Below are positions 29,069-36,479 of a DNA stretch of 36,518 nt, one piece after another. Every line of letters begins with the position of its first letter. Position 1 is the first letter of the stretch. Location: positions 109,796 through 146,313 of the forward strand of contig DIEX01000027.1 in NCBI GenBank assembly GCA_002418835.1, given 5' to 3'. The position numbers and the translations under genes were made by a program. Below the pieces are notes generated by a model, which saw only the letters and a program-made list of their open reading frames with translations, made no database searches and was not told where the DNA came from. The stretch comes from Spirochaetia bacterium UBA5763 (lineage in GTDB: Bacteria; Spirochaetota; UBA4802; UBA5550).

Positions 29069-32014
29069 TTATTGAGCAGGAGAGCCCTTAAACACTGCAT
29101 TCAGTTTTTCAGTGAGAACATCAAGCTTGTACGGTTTCTGCAGAAACCCAGCAAGAGTTTCCCCCGCAAATGACCGCGTCGCATCATCTTCACTATAACC
29201 GCTGCAGAGAATAACCGGGATAACGGGATTAATTTTTTTCATTTCATGAAAAGCCGTAACGCCATCCATCCTCGGCATGCTGAGATCAAGGAGAACACCG
29301 GCAAGTTTATCCGATTCTTCTTTAAAAATTTCTACGGCCTTCAGGCCGTCCTCAGCACCTATTGCCCTATAACCGGCAATGCTGACGAACTCCATGCACA
29401 GGTCTCTCACGACATCCTCATCATCCACCACAAGAACAAGGCCGCTTCTCTGTTCAGACTTTGATGAGGCGGCGGAGTATGATACTCCGCGCTGTCTTAT
29501 TTCTTCTGTCTCTCCATGGACTGGAAAAATGATTTTCACTTTAGTTCCGGAATTATTTACACTCTCAATAATTACTGCTCCACCATGGCCCTTCATAATA
29601 CCCTGCACCGCAGGGAGACCGAGTCCACGGCCTGTCTGCTTTGTTGAAAAAAACGGCTCAAATATTTTTTTCCTGACATTTTCATCCATACCGCATCCGT
29701 TATCATTAACCTCAATGCAGACATAACTCCCGGGTTTAAGATCGGAATCCAGCCGTTTACTCACAAGGTAATCCGCAGAAATGAACTCCTCTCCTGCCGT
29801 AATAACAATTTCACCACGTTTGTCGCCTATTGCCTCCGAAGAGTTTACAACAAGATTTATCAGCACCTGTCTGAACTGGCTGGCATCAGCCATAATAACA
29901 GGAATACTTTCAGAAATTTCAGTTTTAATTGATATAGAGAGAGGCACTGCCGACCTCAGTATATCCCGCATCTCCTTCAGAATAGATGCAGGCTGCACCT
30001 GTGTCATTACAAAATGCCCTTTCCCGGAATAAGCGAGCATCTTTCCGGTTATATCAGCTGCCCTGTGTGAAGCATTCATTGCTCTTTTAAGATTTTTATA
30101 TAGCGGAGTATCATGCTTCATATCCATCATTGCAAGTTCTATGCTCCCCATGATCCCCATCAGAAGATTATTAAAATCATGAGCTATCCCTCCGGCCATT
30201 ATCCCCAGGCTCTCCATCTTCTGAGCGTAGAGCAGACGCCTCTCCATCTGAAGCCTTTCTTCCGCGGCGAAGACCCTGTCTGATATATCCTTCATCGCGC
30301 CTAGCATCCTTGCAGGTTTGCCCGATTCATCATAGATACATCCGCCGCTCTCTTCAATATACATGTAAGTGCCGTCTGACTCCATCAATCCATATTCCAC
30401 TGAAAAAACTGTTTTTTCCTTTATTGCGATGTCAATCTCTGCCAAGACCCTTTCAACATCATCAGGATGGATGCGGCCACGCCACCCCTCTATACCCATG
30501 TATTCCAATTCCTTTATTGAAAAACCGGTGAGCTCATCAGCTCGCCCCGCCCATCGTGTTCCACCTCTGCATAAATCACGATCATATATAATCTCCCCGG
30601 TAAAGTCAGCCAGCATCCGGTAACGTTCTTCACTGAACCTCAATGCATCTTCAGCCTTCTTTCTGTCAGTTACATCAAGCAATGTACCGTGATAATAAAG
30701 AGGTTCCCCTTTCTCATCCCGTACAACTACGGAATTAACAGAACCCCAGAAACTGCCTCCATTTTTTTTCCTGAATTCAAAGATAGCATTGCGGATAAAC
30801 CCGTCCTCACTGAGATTTTTATTGAGGAGCAGCCTCTCTTCCGGATTGGCATAAAGCTGTTCGCCTATATTTTTTACTTCTGAGATCATCTGTTCCGGAG
30901 TTTCAAAACCCGCCATCTCAGCAAATGCGCGATTTACTATCCTGTATCTCCCCTCCGGGAGGCTCTGATAAATCCCCACAGTGGCATCTTCAAAGATCTC
31001 CCTGTACCTGGCCTCACTCTCCTTCAATGACTCTTCAGCCCTTCTCCTTTCTGTAACATCAAGAAGAACACCGTTGAATACTATTTCATCCCCCGAGCGT
31101 TCCGGATGGGATATCCCATGAATAAATCTCTCCTCTCCGGAAGGGTTGACAATCCTCCCTTCATACTCCCACCTTCTGCATTCCCGGACCGCTTCACTGA
31201 TTGACCGGATAAATTCCTCTCTCTTTTCAGGGGGTATCTGCTGTACTATTTTAGGAAACAGATCAGCAGCATCCCCTTCAATTCCGAGAATTTCCATTGA
31301 TCTTCCGTTAATGAAATCAAAACCCATACTGCCGTCAGGCCGTACGTAAAATCGGTATACAACTCCCGGTATACTGTCCGCAATCCCGCGAAAGAACTGT
31401 TCACTGGCCTTCAGGCTGTTTCTGCTATCCTCACCGTAAAGCATGTTAAGCTTCTGTTCCGCAAGAAGAACAGTCATGTCTCTAAGCATAATCAACGAAG
31501 CCTTAAGGACATCTTCTTTAACAACCGGGATATTCTCTATACCACCCACCATCTGGAGGTAATGCCTGATGTCACTCTCACCGGATGTTCTGAGGAGTAA
31601 GTCCGGATTAGGCTTTTCAAGGAACACATGCCCGGAGATAATATTGGCGCAATAGACCCCTCTTACATAAACAGACAGAGCTCCGTCAGCAAGCCCTATT
31701 CCGCTTATCCTCATTGTAATTTCATTCTGCTCTCTGATTTCACTGTCAAGGAGCAGATCTTCTGCAATACACTCCCTGGCAATCGAAGGGTCTATGCATT
31801 TCAAATCCTGACAGAGTTTTCTGCATCCTGACTTTATAAGGATATTGTGATCCGGGTGAATGATAAGGCTTGCGGTAAAACCTGTTGATGCGGTAAACAG
31901 ATTAAAAAAATACTCAAGCTTCTCCATATCGAGAATTTCAAGCAGCATATACCTGCCATCAATAAGATATTCCCTTTTATCAGATTCAGACTCTCTGCTT
32001 TTATTTGTTTTCAT
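29069..32014 (-). CDS. PocR-PAS hybrid histidine kinase
   Basis: About 981 residues, no TM segment, so cytoplasmic. The N-terminal PocR ligand-binding domain (about 30-190) has a Cys set (CRKLCQDLKC, ARECIAED, VYCANIISG). Three PAS/PAC repeats follow (about 205-330, 335-460, 465-590), each ending VTxRxxAE or ISDR-like. HisKA has His in GGIAHDFNNLL. HATPase shows NLVVNSSEA, DNGCGMD, FEPFFSTK and GRGLGLPAV. The C-terminal receiver carries phosphoacceptor Asp in LLDLSMP and Lys in LQKPYK. ATG at 32014 is preferred over GTG 32029 because a purine-rich AAAGTGAG precedes it. PocR domains sense small hydrocarbon-like ligands in characterised members; the ligand here is unknown. Output partner not in the window. 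Confidence 0.92.
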   Translation of the reverse strand: MKTNKSRESESDKREYLIDGRYMLLEILDMEKLEYFFNLFTASTGFTASLIIHPDHNILIKSGCRKLCQDLKCIDPSIARECIAEDLLLDSEIREQNEITMRISGIGLADGALSVYVRGVYCANIISGHVFLEKPNPDLLLRTSGESDIRHYLQMVGGIENIPVVKEDVLKASLIMLRDMTVLLAEQKLNMLYGEDSRNSLKASEQFFRGIADSIPGVVYRFYVRPDGSMGFDFINGRSMEILGIEGDAADLFPKIVQQIPPEKREEFIRSISEAVRECRRWEYEGRIVNPSGEERFIHGISHPERSGDEIVFNGVLLDVTERRRAEESLKESEARYREIFEDATVGIYQSLPEGRYRIVNRAFAEMAGFETPEQMISEVKNIGEQLYANPEERLLLNKNLSEDGFIRNAIFEFRKKNGGSFWGSVNSVVVRDEKGEPLYYHGTLLDVTDRKKAEDALRFSEERYRMLADFTGEIIYDRDLCRGGTRWAGRADELTGFSIKELEYMGIEGWRGRIHPDDVERVLAEIDIAIKEKTVFSVEYGLMESDGTYMYIEESGGCIYDESGKPARMLGAMKDISDRVFAAEERLQMERRLLYAQKMESLGIMAGGIAHDFNNLLMGIMGSIELAMMDMKHDTPLYKNLKRAMNASHRAADITGKMLAYSGKGHFVMTQVQPASILKEMRDILRSAVPLSISIKTEISESIPVIMADASQFRQVLINLVVNSSEAIGDKRGEIVITAGEEFISADYLVSKRLDSDLKPGSYVCIEVNDNGCGMDENVRKKIFEPFFSTKQTGRGLGLPAVQGIMKGHGGAVIIESVNNSGTKVKIIFPVHGETEEIRQRGVSYSAASSKSEQRSGLVLVVDDEDVVRDLCMEFVSIAGYRAIGAEDGLKAVEIFKEESDKLAGVLLDLSMPRMDGVTAFHEMKKINPVIPVILCSGYSEDDATRSFAGETLAGFLQKPYKLDVLTEKLNAVFKGSPAQ

Positions 32015-32236
32015 ATCGCTCACTTTCACCGGTTCACTAACTAAATCAGTGATAGATAATGAGGACTTTACTTAATTATCCCTGATTGTGTTAATATATC
32101 CAATTAAACAATCAGTGTAAAATTTTAGATAAAATATTCTATTTTTTATTTTTTTCTACAGAAATGGTTTCGGGGAGTTGTACCGGTTAGAAAGCCTGTT
32201 CACCTGTAATTTCTGATGGAGCCGGGAGGGTTTTTT

Positions 32237-32270
32237 AGAAAAAAATCCCTCTCCTGTTCAGAGAGGGATT
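32237..32270 (-). terminator. Intrinsic terminator of the symporter operon
   Basis: 10-bp stem AATCCCTCTC / GAGAGGGATT (32244-32253, 32261-32270) with a 7-nt loop. On the minus strand it is followed by a run of T (complement of the A run at 32239-32245). It lies 20 nt after the symporter stop. Confidence 0.85.
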
Positions 32271-32289
32271 AAGTATTCAGACATTCCGG

Positions 32290-33900
32290 CTATCTGATTC
32301 CTGAGAAGCATCTTTCCAGATGTTCACTGTCGGGAGATTTCGTAAAAATGCTCACCACTATGGTGGCAACAATTGATACCGGGAGCGCTACCACTATGGG
32401 ATCAACAAACTGAAGGCTTGATTGACCCGCAAGTGAAGACACTCCAAAAAGCGCCTTACATAAACCCAGCGGAGCAGACTCCTTTGCATGCATAAACATA
32501 ATCCAGAAAGAGGCTGTGGCAAGTCCGCTGAAAAAACCTGCAAGAGCGCCTGCTTTGGTAATTCTCCGTGTAAAGAGTCCGCCAAAATAAAGAGGGAGAA
32601 ACGTAGCAGCACATAGACCCATAAAAATAGCAGTACCAATAGCAATAATAGCGGTTCCCTGCTCGAAAAAACGCGGCAGAAAATATGCCAGGAAAGTACT
32701 TATAATAATTGCAAAACCCATTGATACCTTTGTGGTAAGAATGGTGCTCCTTGTTTTAATATTAATTCCCTGTTCTATGAAATCCCTGCCAAAAGCTGAT
32801 CCCATAGTGTGAAATTGAGCACTCAGAGTTGACATCGCTGCGGCAAGCATGGTAACCATAAAAAGTGCCGTAAACCATACCGGCATAGCGGAGTTGATGT
32901 AGAGAGGGATAATATTATCCACTTTCTTATCTGCCGCAAGAACAGAAATTTTTCCGAAAGCGGGATTATTCAGAAAATAAACATTTGTAAGAGCCCCCAC
33001 TGTGAAAGCAACACCTGTCATCATAAGTATGAATATACCGCCGATAAGAACTCCCCTGTTAAGCTCCCTGTCGCTCTTCACAGTCATGAACCTCACCGCG
33101 AGCTGGGGCTGAGCAAGAACACCGATCCCCACGCCAAGAACAATTGTTGTAACAAGCTGCCACCAGAAGACCGATCCTGTTGCAGGCAGAATTGTCCATC
33201 CTTCATGGCCAGTTTTACCCCAGACCTTTACAGCTTCAGGTGCAATATTTGTAAGAGCCAGATGGGAATCAATAACACCGCCCAGCATCCAGTATGTTGC
33301 TACAAGAAGAATGATCATACTTATAAACATAATAACACCTTGAAATGCATCGGTGTACAAAACACCTTTAAGCCCGCCCATAATTACATAGACAGCAACC
33401 ACTGCTACAAAAAAGAAAAGCGCGACTTCATAAGATATGCTGAGAGTCTGCGCTATAAACTGTGCACCTCCGATGATAACAGAACCCGCATAAAGCGGCA
33501 TTGCCACAAATATCATAAGCCCGGATGCCCCCTGGAGGAGCTTTGAATTATACCTTTTACCTATAAGCTCAGGGAATGTATGTGCATCAAGATTATGCCC
33601 CATCTTCCGTGTTCTCTTCCCGAAAACAACAAATGCGATAAATATCCCCACTGCAATATTAAGAAATGTCAGCCAGAGCACGCCCATTCCGAAAACAGCA
33701 GCAGCACCCCCAAAACCGATGATTGCAGAAGTACTTATAAAAGTTGAACCGTATGAAACTGCCATAATAAAGGGATGTGTTTTTCTGCCTGCAAGTAGAA
33801 AGTCAGTAGCATCCTTAGTATGCCTCCATCCGAGATAACCGAAGAAAGCTGTTATTATGAGATATATGAGTGTAACTATTGTGATAAGCAGAATATTCAT
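32290..33900 (-). CDS. Sodium:solute symporter (SSS family)
   Basis: 536-residue inner-membrane protein with about 13 TM segments. SSS hallmarks: 'ATDFLLAGRKTHPFIMAVSYGSTFISTSAIIGFGGAAAVFG' (TM1/2), 'GASGLMIFVAMPLYAGSVIIGGAQFIAQTL', 'GGLKGVLYTDAFQGVIMF', 'AQPQLAVRFMTVKSDRELNRG', and 'MLAAAMSTLSAQFHTMGSAFGRDF' with the Na-site Ser/Thr. Acetate/pyruvate/proline-like substrates are typical; not resolved here. Start ATG 2 nt after the accessory protein's stop. Strong terminator after it. Confidence 0.93.
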   Translation of the reverse strand: MNILLITIVTLIYLIITAFFGYLGWRHTKDATDFLLAGRKTHPFIMAVSYGSTFISTSAIIGFGGAAAVFGMGVLWLTFLNIAVGIFIAFVVFGKRTRKMGHNLDAHTFPELIGKRYNSKLLQGASGLMIFVAMPLYAGSVIIGGAQFIAQTLSISYEVALFFFVAVVAVYVIMGGLKGVLYTDAFQGVIMFISMIILLVATYWMLGGVIDSHLALTNIAPEAVKVWGKTGHEGWTILPATGSVFWWQLVTTIVLGVGIGVLAQPQLAVRFMTVKSDRELNRGVLIGGIFILMMTGVAFTVGALTNVYFLNNPAFGKISVLAADKKVDNIIPLYINSAMPVWFTALFMVTMLAAAMSTLSAQFHTMGSAFGRDFIEQGINIKTRSTILTTKVSMGFAIIISTFLAYFLPRFFEQGTAIIAIGTAIFMGLCAATFLPLYFGGLFTRRITKAGALAGFFSGLATASFWIMFMHAKESAPLGLCKALFGVSSLAGQSSLQFVDPIVVALPVSIVATIVVSIFTKSPDSEHLERCFSGIR

Positions 33901-33902
33901 AT

Positions 33903-34085
33903 TCAGTTTTTCTCCTCATTTTCGGGGTCACTCTTTTCCCACTCAATCTCTTCATTGATCTCTTTGTCAACATCCGTATCCGCAGGTGTATTCCAGTTTT
34001 TTATACCGTAAACAACACACCCTATTCCGGCAAAGATCGACATTATATAGGCCAGAAAAACCCCAACCCCTTCCAATCCAAGCAT
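33903..34085 (-). CDS. Symporter small accessory protein
   Basis: 60 residues: one TM segment (MLGLEGVGVFLAYIMSIFAGIGCVVYGI), the motif NWN, and an acidic tail rich in Glu/Asp. This matches the small accessory protein found directly upstream of SSS symporters in many anaerobes. AAAGGAG lies 8 nt before the ATG and it is co-transcribed with the symporter. A role in assembly or regulation of the transporter is inferred from constant linkage. Confidence 0.82.
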   Translation of the reverse strand: MLGLEGVGVFLAYIMSIFAGIGCVVYGIKNWNTPADTDVDKEINEEIEWEKSDPENEEKN

Positions 34086-34130
34086 CGTTTTACTCCTTTA
34101 ATTTTTTATAACATTAAACAGTGCGGCAGG

Positions 34131-34149
34131 GATAGCCTTAAAGGCTATC
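34131..34149 (-). other. Leader hairpin of the symporter operon
   Basis: GATAGCC-TTAAA-GGCTATC in the predicted 5' untranslated region, about 45 nt before the accessory-protein ATG. Perfect arms; no U-tract directly after on the minus strand, so more a leader structure than a terminator. Confidence 0.35.
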
Positions 34150-34166
34150 TTTAAAAAAAATTATAT

Positions 34167-34193
34167 GACTATTTAGTCGGCGACTATACAGTC
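34167..34193. promoter_or_regulatory. Two tandem GACT-N4-AGTC operators
   Basis: GACTATTTAGTC (34167-34178) and GACTATACAGTC (34182-34193), each a palindrome with 4-bp arms, centres 15 bp apart. They cover the -10 and start region of the symporter operon promoter, as expected for a repressor, for example of TetR type binding as two dimers. Confidence 0.6.
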
Positions 34194-34212
34194 AATAAAC
34201 CATGAATGTCAA
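34183..34212 (-). promoter_or_regulatory. Promoter of the symporter operon
   Basis: Minus strand TTGACA (34207-34212), 18-nt spacer, TATAGT (34183-34188; 5/6). Transcript would start near 34176, giving a leader of about 90 nt. The tandem operators overlap it. Confidence 0.6.
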
Positions 34213-34239
34213 GAAAAAAAGAGATTGATACAGTTAAAA

Positions 34240-34654
34240 GTAAGCGTCAAATTCCCCCCGTTGATTTCAGGAGATATCAATCTGGTCAGCCAAAAGGTAA
34301 CACGGAAGGAGAGCTTTTAAATCTGCCTTATTAGAAACTTCCGGCAGCCTTGTAAAAAGAAATCGTAAATACGCATAAGGCTCAAGCCTGTTGGCCTTAG
34401 CGCTTTCAATAAGGCTATACATCGCAGCACTGGCTTTAGCTACGCGCTGAGTATTTGAAAATAGCCAGTTTTTACGGCCAATGACAAACAGCCGAATTGC
34501 CCTTTCTGTTTCATTATTATCCGGAGTTAAAAAAGCGGCATCTAGATATCTGATTAATTTGCTCCACTCATTCAGTGTGTAGTTTACAGCATCACCGATT
34601 TTACTCGACGGGAGAACGGTGTTCTTTGCTTCCGTGAGCCAGTTGTGAAAATCA
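34240..34654 (-). mobile_element. IS66-family remnant
   Basis: The outer end is GTAAGCGTC at 34240-34248, the typical IS66 terminal GTAAGCG. It is followed inward by the end of the IS66 transposase. The copy is cut at 34654 by the left end of an IS21-type element, and the rest is absent. Confidence 0.8.
34267..34653 (-). pseudogene. IS66 transposase, C-terminal fragment
   Basis: 128-codon minus-strand fragment without a start, ending at TGA 34267-34269. It carries the family's C-terminal signature: 'IRYLDAAFLTPDNNETERAIR' (with the last catalytic Glu in NNETER), 'LFVIGRKNWLFSNT', 'ASAAMYSLIESAKANRLEPYAYLRFLFTRLP'. It is truncated at its 5' side by the IS21 insertion, so inactive. Confidence 0.88.
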
Positions 34655-35378
34655 TGTCAATTTTCACGAAACTGACCCCTTCATAATCGCAAAGCTGACC
34701 CCCTGCATGATGTAAAAATGTCCTCAAAAACTGAGGGCTTAAGCATGGATGGAAGGGAGCTTGATATGTATAAACTGCAGGAAATAATAGAGGCTCTGCT
34801 GAAAGATGAGCCGGTAAAAAGGATAGCCCGGAAAAGCAGGATATCAAAAAATACAGTTAAGAAATATAAAACAGATCTTGAACGGATATTGGAAACAGAG
34901 CCTGAAATAGCCCACAATATAGAGGAGGTGATGAGCAGGTTTCATTGCATTCGCCAGGAGGAGCGACATTCAGAAAACTTTGGGTGGCTGCTCCGAAATT
35001 CTGAAATGATAAATGAACTTGGAAGCAGGTGTGATAATCTCGTCAGATTGAATGAGGTGTTGCAGGAGAAAGGCTTTCGTGGCAGCTATTCATCGCTTGT
35101 GAGATTTATGAACAAGCATGCAGAGCAGAGCACGAGCCCTGTGATGAGGATAGAGACAAAAGCTGGGGAGATAGCACAGGTTGACTTTGGATACGCAGGG
35201 AGAATCCGGGATGACGAAACCGGAGAACCGGTTAAAGCATATATATTTGCAATGGTTCTCGGATTTTCCCGTGATGCGTATTTTGAGATAGTGACGAGCC
35301 AGGATGTGATAACATGGATAAACTGCCATATCCATGCCTTTGAACATTTCGGAGGTGTTCCGCATGTAGTGGTTCCGG
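34655..35378 (+). mobile_element. IS21-family left-half remnant
   Basis: Begins TGTCAATTTTCACG at 34655 with the directly repeated ACTGACCCC / GCTGACCCC boxes (near 34672 and 34694) typical of IS21 ends, then istA. istB and the right end are missing; the junction near 35378 joins another IS. Confidence 0.75.
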
Positions 35379-35395
35379 CACAGTTCGGTAAATGA
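34745..35395 (+). pseudogene. istA: Truncated IstA transposase (IS21 family)
   Basis: About 216 residues of a protein normally near 500. N-terminal HTH ('IIEALLKDEPVKRIARKSRISKNTVKKY') and the start of the DDE core with the first Asp in GEIAQVDFGYAG, then 'GFSRDAYFEIVTSQDVITWINCHIHAFEHFGGVPHVVVP'. The next residues should be DNLK with the second catalytic Asp, but read AQFGK then stop, because foreign DNA begins here. ATG at 34745 is preferred (GAGGG 8 nt upstream). Inactive. Confidence 0.88.
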
Positions 35396-35467
35396 TTGTT
35401 CCTTATTAAAGGATTTAAAGATAAATTCGCGTTTCACATTCATTAAATCGGCCTCCTTCCAGGGCAT
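35375..35467 (-). pseudogene. IS481-type transposase, N-terminal fragment
   Basis: Minus-strand start ATG at 35467 with a strong AAGGAGG. The first 31 residues, 'MPWKEADLMNVKREFIFKSF' then NKEQSFTELCR, match the IS481 start MPWKE..M..R.EFV....EG.N...LCR. After LCR the frame runs into antisense istA (to 35090), so the rest of the transposase is lost. Confidence 0.75.
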
Positions 35468-35560
35468 TACCAGACCTCCTTTTGGGTAGATTCTGGTAAT
35501 AATTTTATTTGGAAGTGTTACCGATGTGTCACTACAAAACTGTTACCGATGTCTCCGGCA
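35375..35560 (-). mobile_element. IS481-like left-end remnant
   Basis: Contains the transposase 5' end and, outside it, two direct copies of GTTACCGATGT (35518-35528 and 35542-35552 region) ending GTCTCCGGCA. This is the TGTTACCGATGTCTCCGG-type terminus of IS481 elements. The right part is missing. Confidence 0.65.
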
Positions 35561-35576
35561 CTCAGCTGAGTTTGTC

Positions 35577-35676
35577 ACACAACGCTTTGCTTACCTGACG
35601 TTGCGGCGGTTTTTTGCCGCAATGTGGCGAAGCCCAAGCGAGGTACTCCGAGCGCCGCAGGTAAGCTTTGTTATGC
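35577..35676 (-). other. attC: attC-like integron recombination site
   Basis: 100-bp imperfect palindrome. Read on the minus strand: R'' GCATAAC (35676-35670), short AAAG spacer, L'' CTTACCTG, a large central region, L' CAGGTAAG, spacer, R' GTTGTGT (35583-35577). The centre has a 10-bp hairpin ACGTTGCGGC / GCCGCAATGT around GGTTTTTT. R'/R'' fit RYYYAAC/GTTRRRY with one mismatch each, as in VCR-type sites. Spacers differ in length on the two sides, giving the unpaired bases expected of attC. It directly follows the toxin-antitoxin genes in their own orientation. No integrase in the window. Confidence 0.6.
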
Positions 35677-35733
35677 GAAGGAATTGGCCATTACAGAAAA
35701 TGTTTTCAAGAAATACGATGAGTCTATTTCTTT

Positions 35734-36015
35734 TTATATCCTTACTCTTTTATTATCAAAATTAATTTTTAAACCAAGAGCTCCGCACACTTTTAAAAAA
35801 GTAGTGATATTGCAATTAATTCCATTTTCCACTTTTGAAAGTTGTTGTTGTGTTACATGAGCTTTTTTTGCTAAGTCTTTTTGAGAAATTCCAAGCTTAT
35901 TTCTTTCTTCTAAAATTTTTATTGATAGAGACAGTAATTCTCTTTCTTCATTAAATAATTGTGAAAATTTTTCATCTTTTAATTCTTCTTTTATTTGTTT
36001 TTTAAATGTTTTCAT
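35734..36015 (-). CDS. HTH (XRE-type) antitoxin of a HigBA-like pair
   Basis: 93 residues from ATG 36015, chosen because GGAGG lies 6 nt upstream; the longer frame to 36045 reads inside the toxin gene. N-terminal helical part (KQIKEELKDEKFSQLFNEERELLSLSIKILEERNKLG), then an XRE HTH: 'GISQKDLAKKAHVTQQQLSKVENGINCNITTFLKVCGALGLKI'. Overlaps the toxin gene by 14 nt. Toxin-first order is the HigBA pattern. It should bind the palindrome in the promoter and repress. Very AT-rich compared with the chromosome, indicating transfer. Confidence 0.88.
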   Translation of the reverse strand: MKTFKKQIKEELKDEKFSQLFNEERELLSLSIKILEERNKLGISQKDLAKKAHVTQQQLSKVENGINCNITTFLKVCGALGLKINFDNKRVRI

Positions 36016-36388
36016 TATAAACCTCCAATATTTTTTTCTCATCAAATCTTTCTAAAAAATCCTCTCTGAATTTTTTTGCTTTTTCGATTTGCGGAATCGG
36101 GACTTTATCAGTTTTTTTAATGAACGGATGAGTTAGAATTATATAATCTTTATAGCAAAAGAAGTATAAAATTCTTAGTTGATCTCCAGATATTTTTATC
36201 CGTAGTTCATGAATGCCATCGACTAAAAAATCAGCGTATGGTCGTGGGAGATTTGGGCCTTTCTCTTCAAGGAATGAAATTAATCCAAGTATTTTAACTC
36301 GATTATTTATGCTTTTTGAAGAAATGAAATCGTCAACGGGGCATTCTCCTTCGACTGTTTCATAGTATATGACTTTCCAGTTTTTCAT
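36002..36388 (-). CDS. RelE/HigB-type (Gp49-like) toxin
   Basis: 128 residues of the phage-derived Gp49-like/HigB family, mRNA-cleaving toxins of the RelE fold. Family marks: 'YETVEGECPVDDFISSKS', 'LISFLEEKGPNLPRPYADFLVDGIHELRI', 'DQLRILYFFCYKDYIILTHPFIKKTDKVPIPQIEKAKKFREDF' (conserved ELR, RILYFF, H-F-KK). ATG 36388 has no Shine-Dalgarno and nearly coincides with the predicted transcript start, so the mRNA appears leaderless. First gene of the pair, in a cassette-like setting. A length somewhat above the usual 100-115 is due to its C-terminal tail. Confidence 0.88.
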   Translation of the reverse strand: MKNWKVIYYETVEGECPVDDFISSKSINNRVKILGLISFLEEKGPNLPRPYADFLVDGIHELRIKISGDQLRILYFFCYKDYIILTHPFIKKTDKVPIPQIEKAKKFREDFLERFDEKKILEVYNENI

Positions 36389-36396
36389 TATAATTC

Positions 36397-36425
36397 AATG
36401 TACATCATATATGATGTACTGTCAA
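36397..36425 (-). promoter_or_regulatory. Toxin-antitoxin promoter with palindromic operator
   Basis: Minus strand TTGACA (36420-36425), 17-nt spacer, TACATT (36397-36402). A perfect 20-bp palindrome GTACATCATATATGATGTAC (36400-36419) fills the spacer and is the likely binding site of the HTH antitoxin for autorepression. Confidence 0.75.
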
Positions 36426-36479
36426 CTTAAAATTTACTTTAAAAAATTGTATTTCGACAACTGAGAGACAAAAAAAGTT

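Noticed and set aside
35090..35467. 125-residue minus-strand gene
   Set aside because: Chimera of an IS481 transposase start and antisense istA, not a real protein.
35526..35860. Two plus-strand open frames over the attC-like site
   Set aside because: They run across a palindromic recombination site and antisense to the antitoxin, with no family resemblance.
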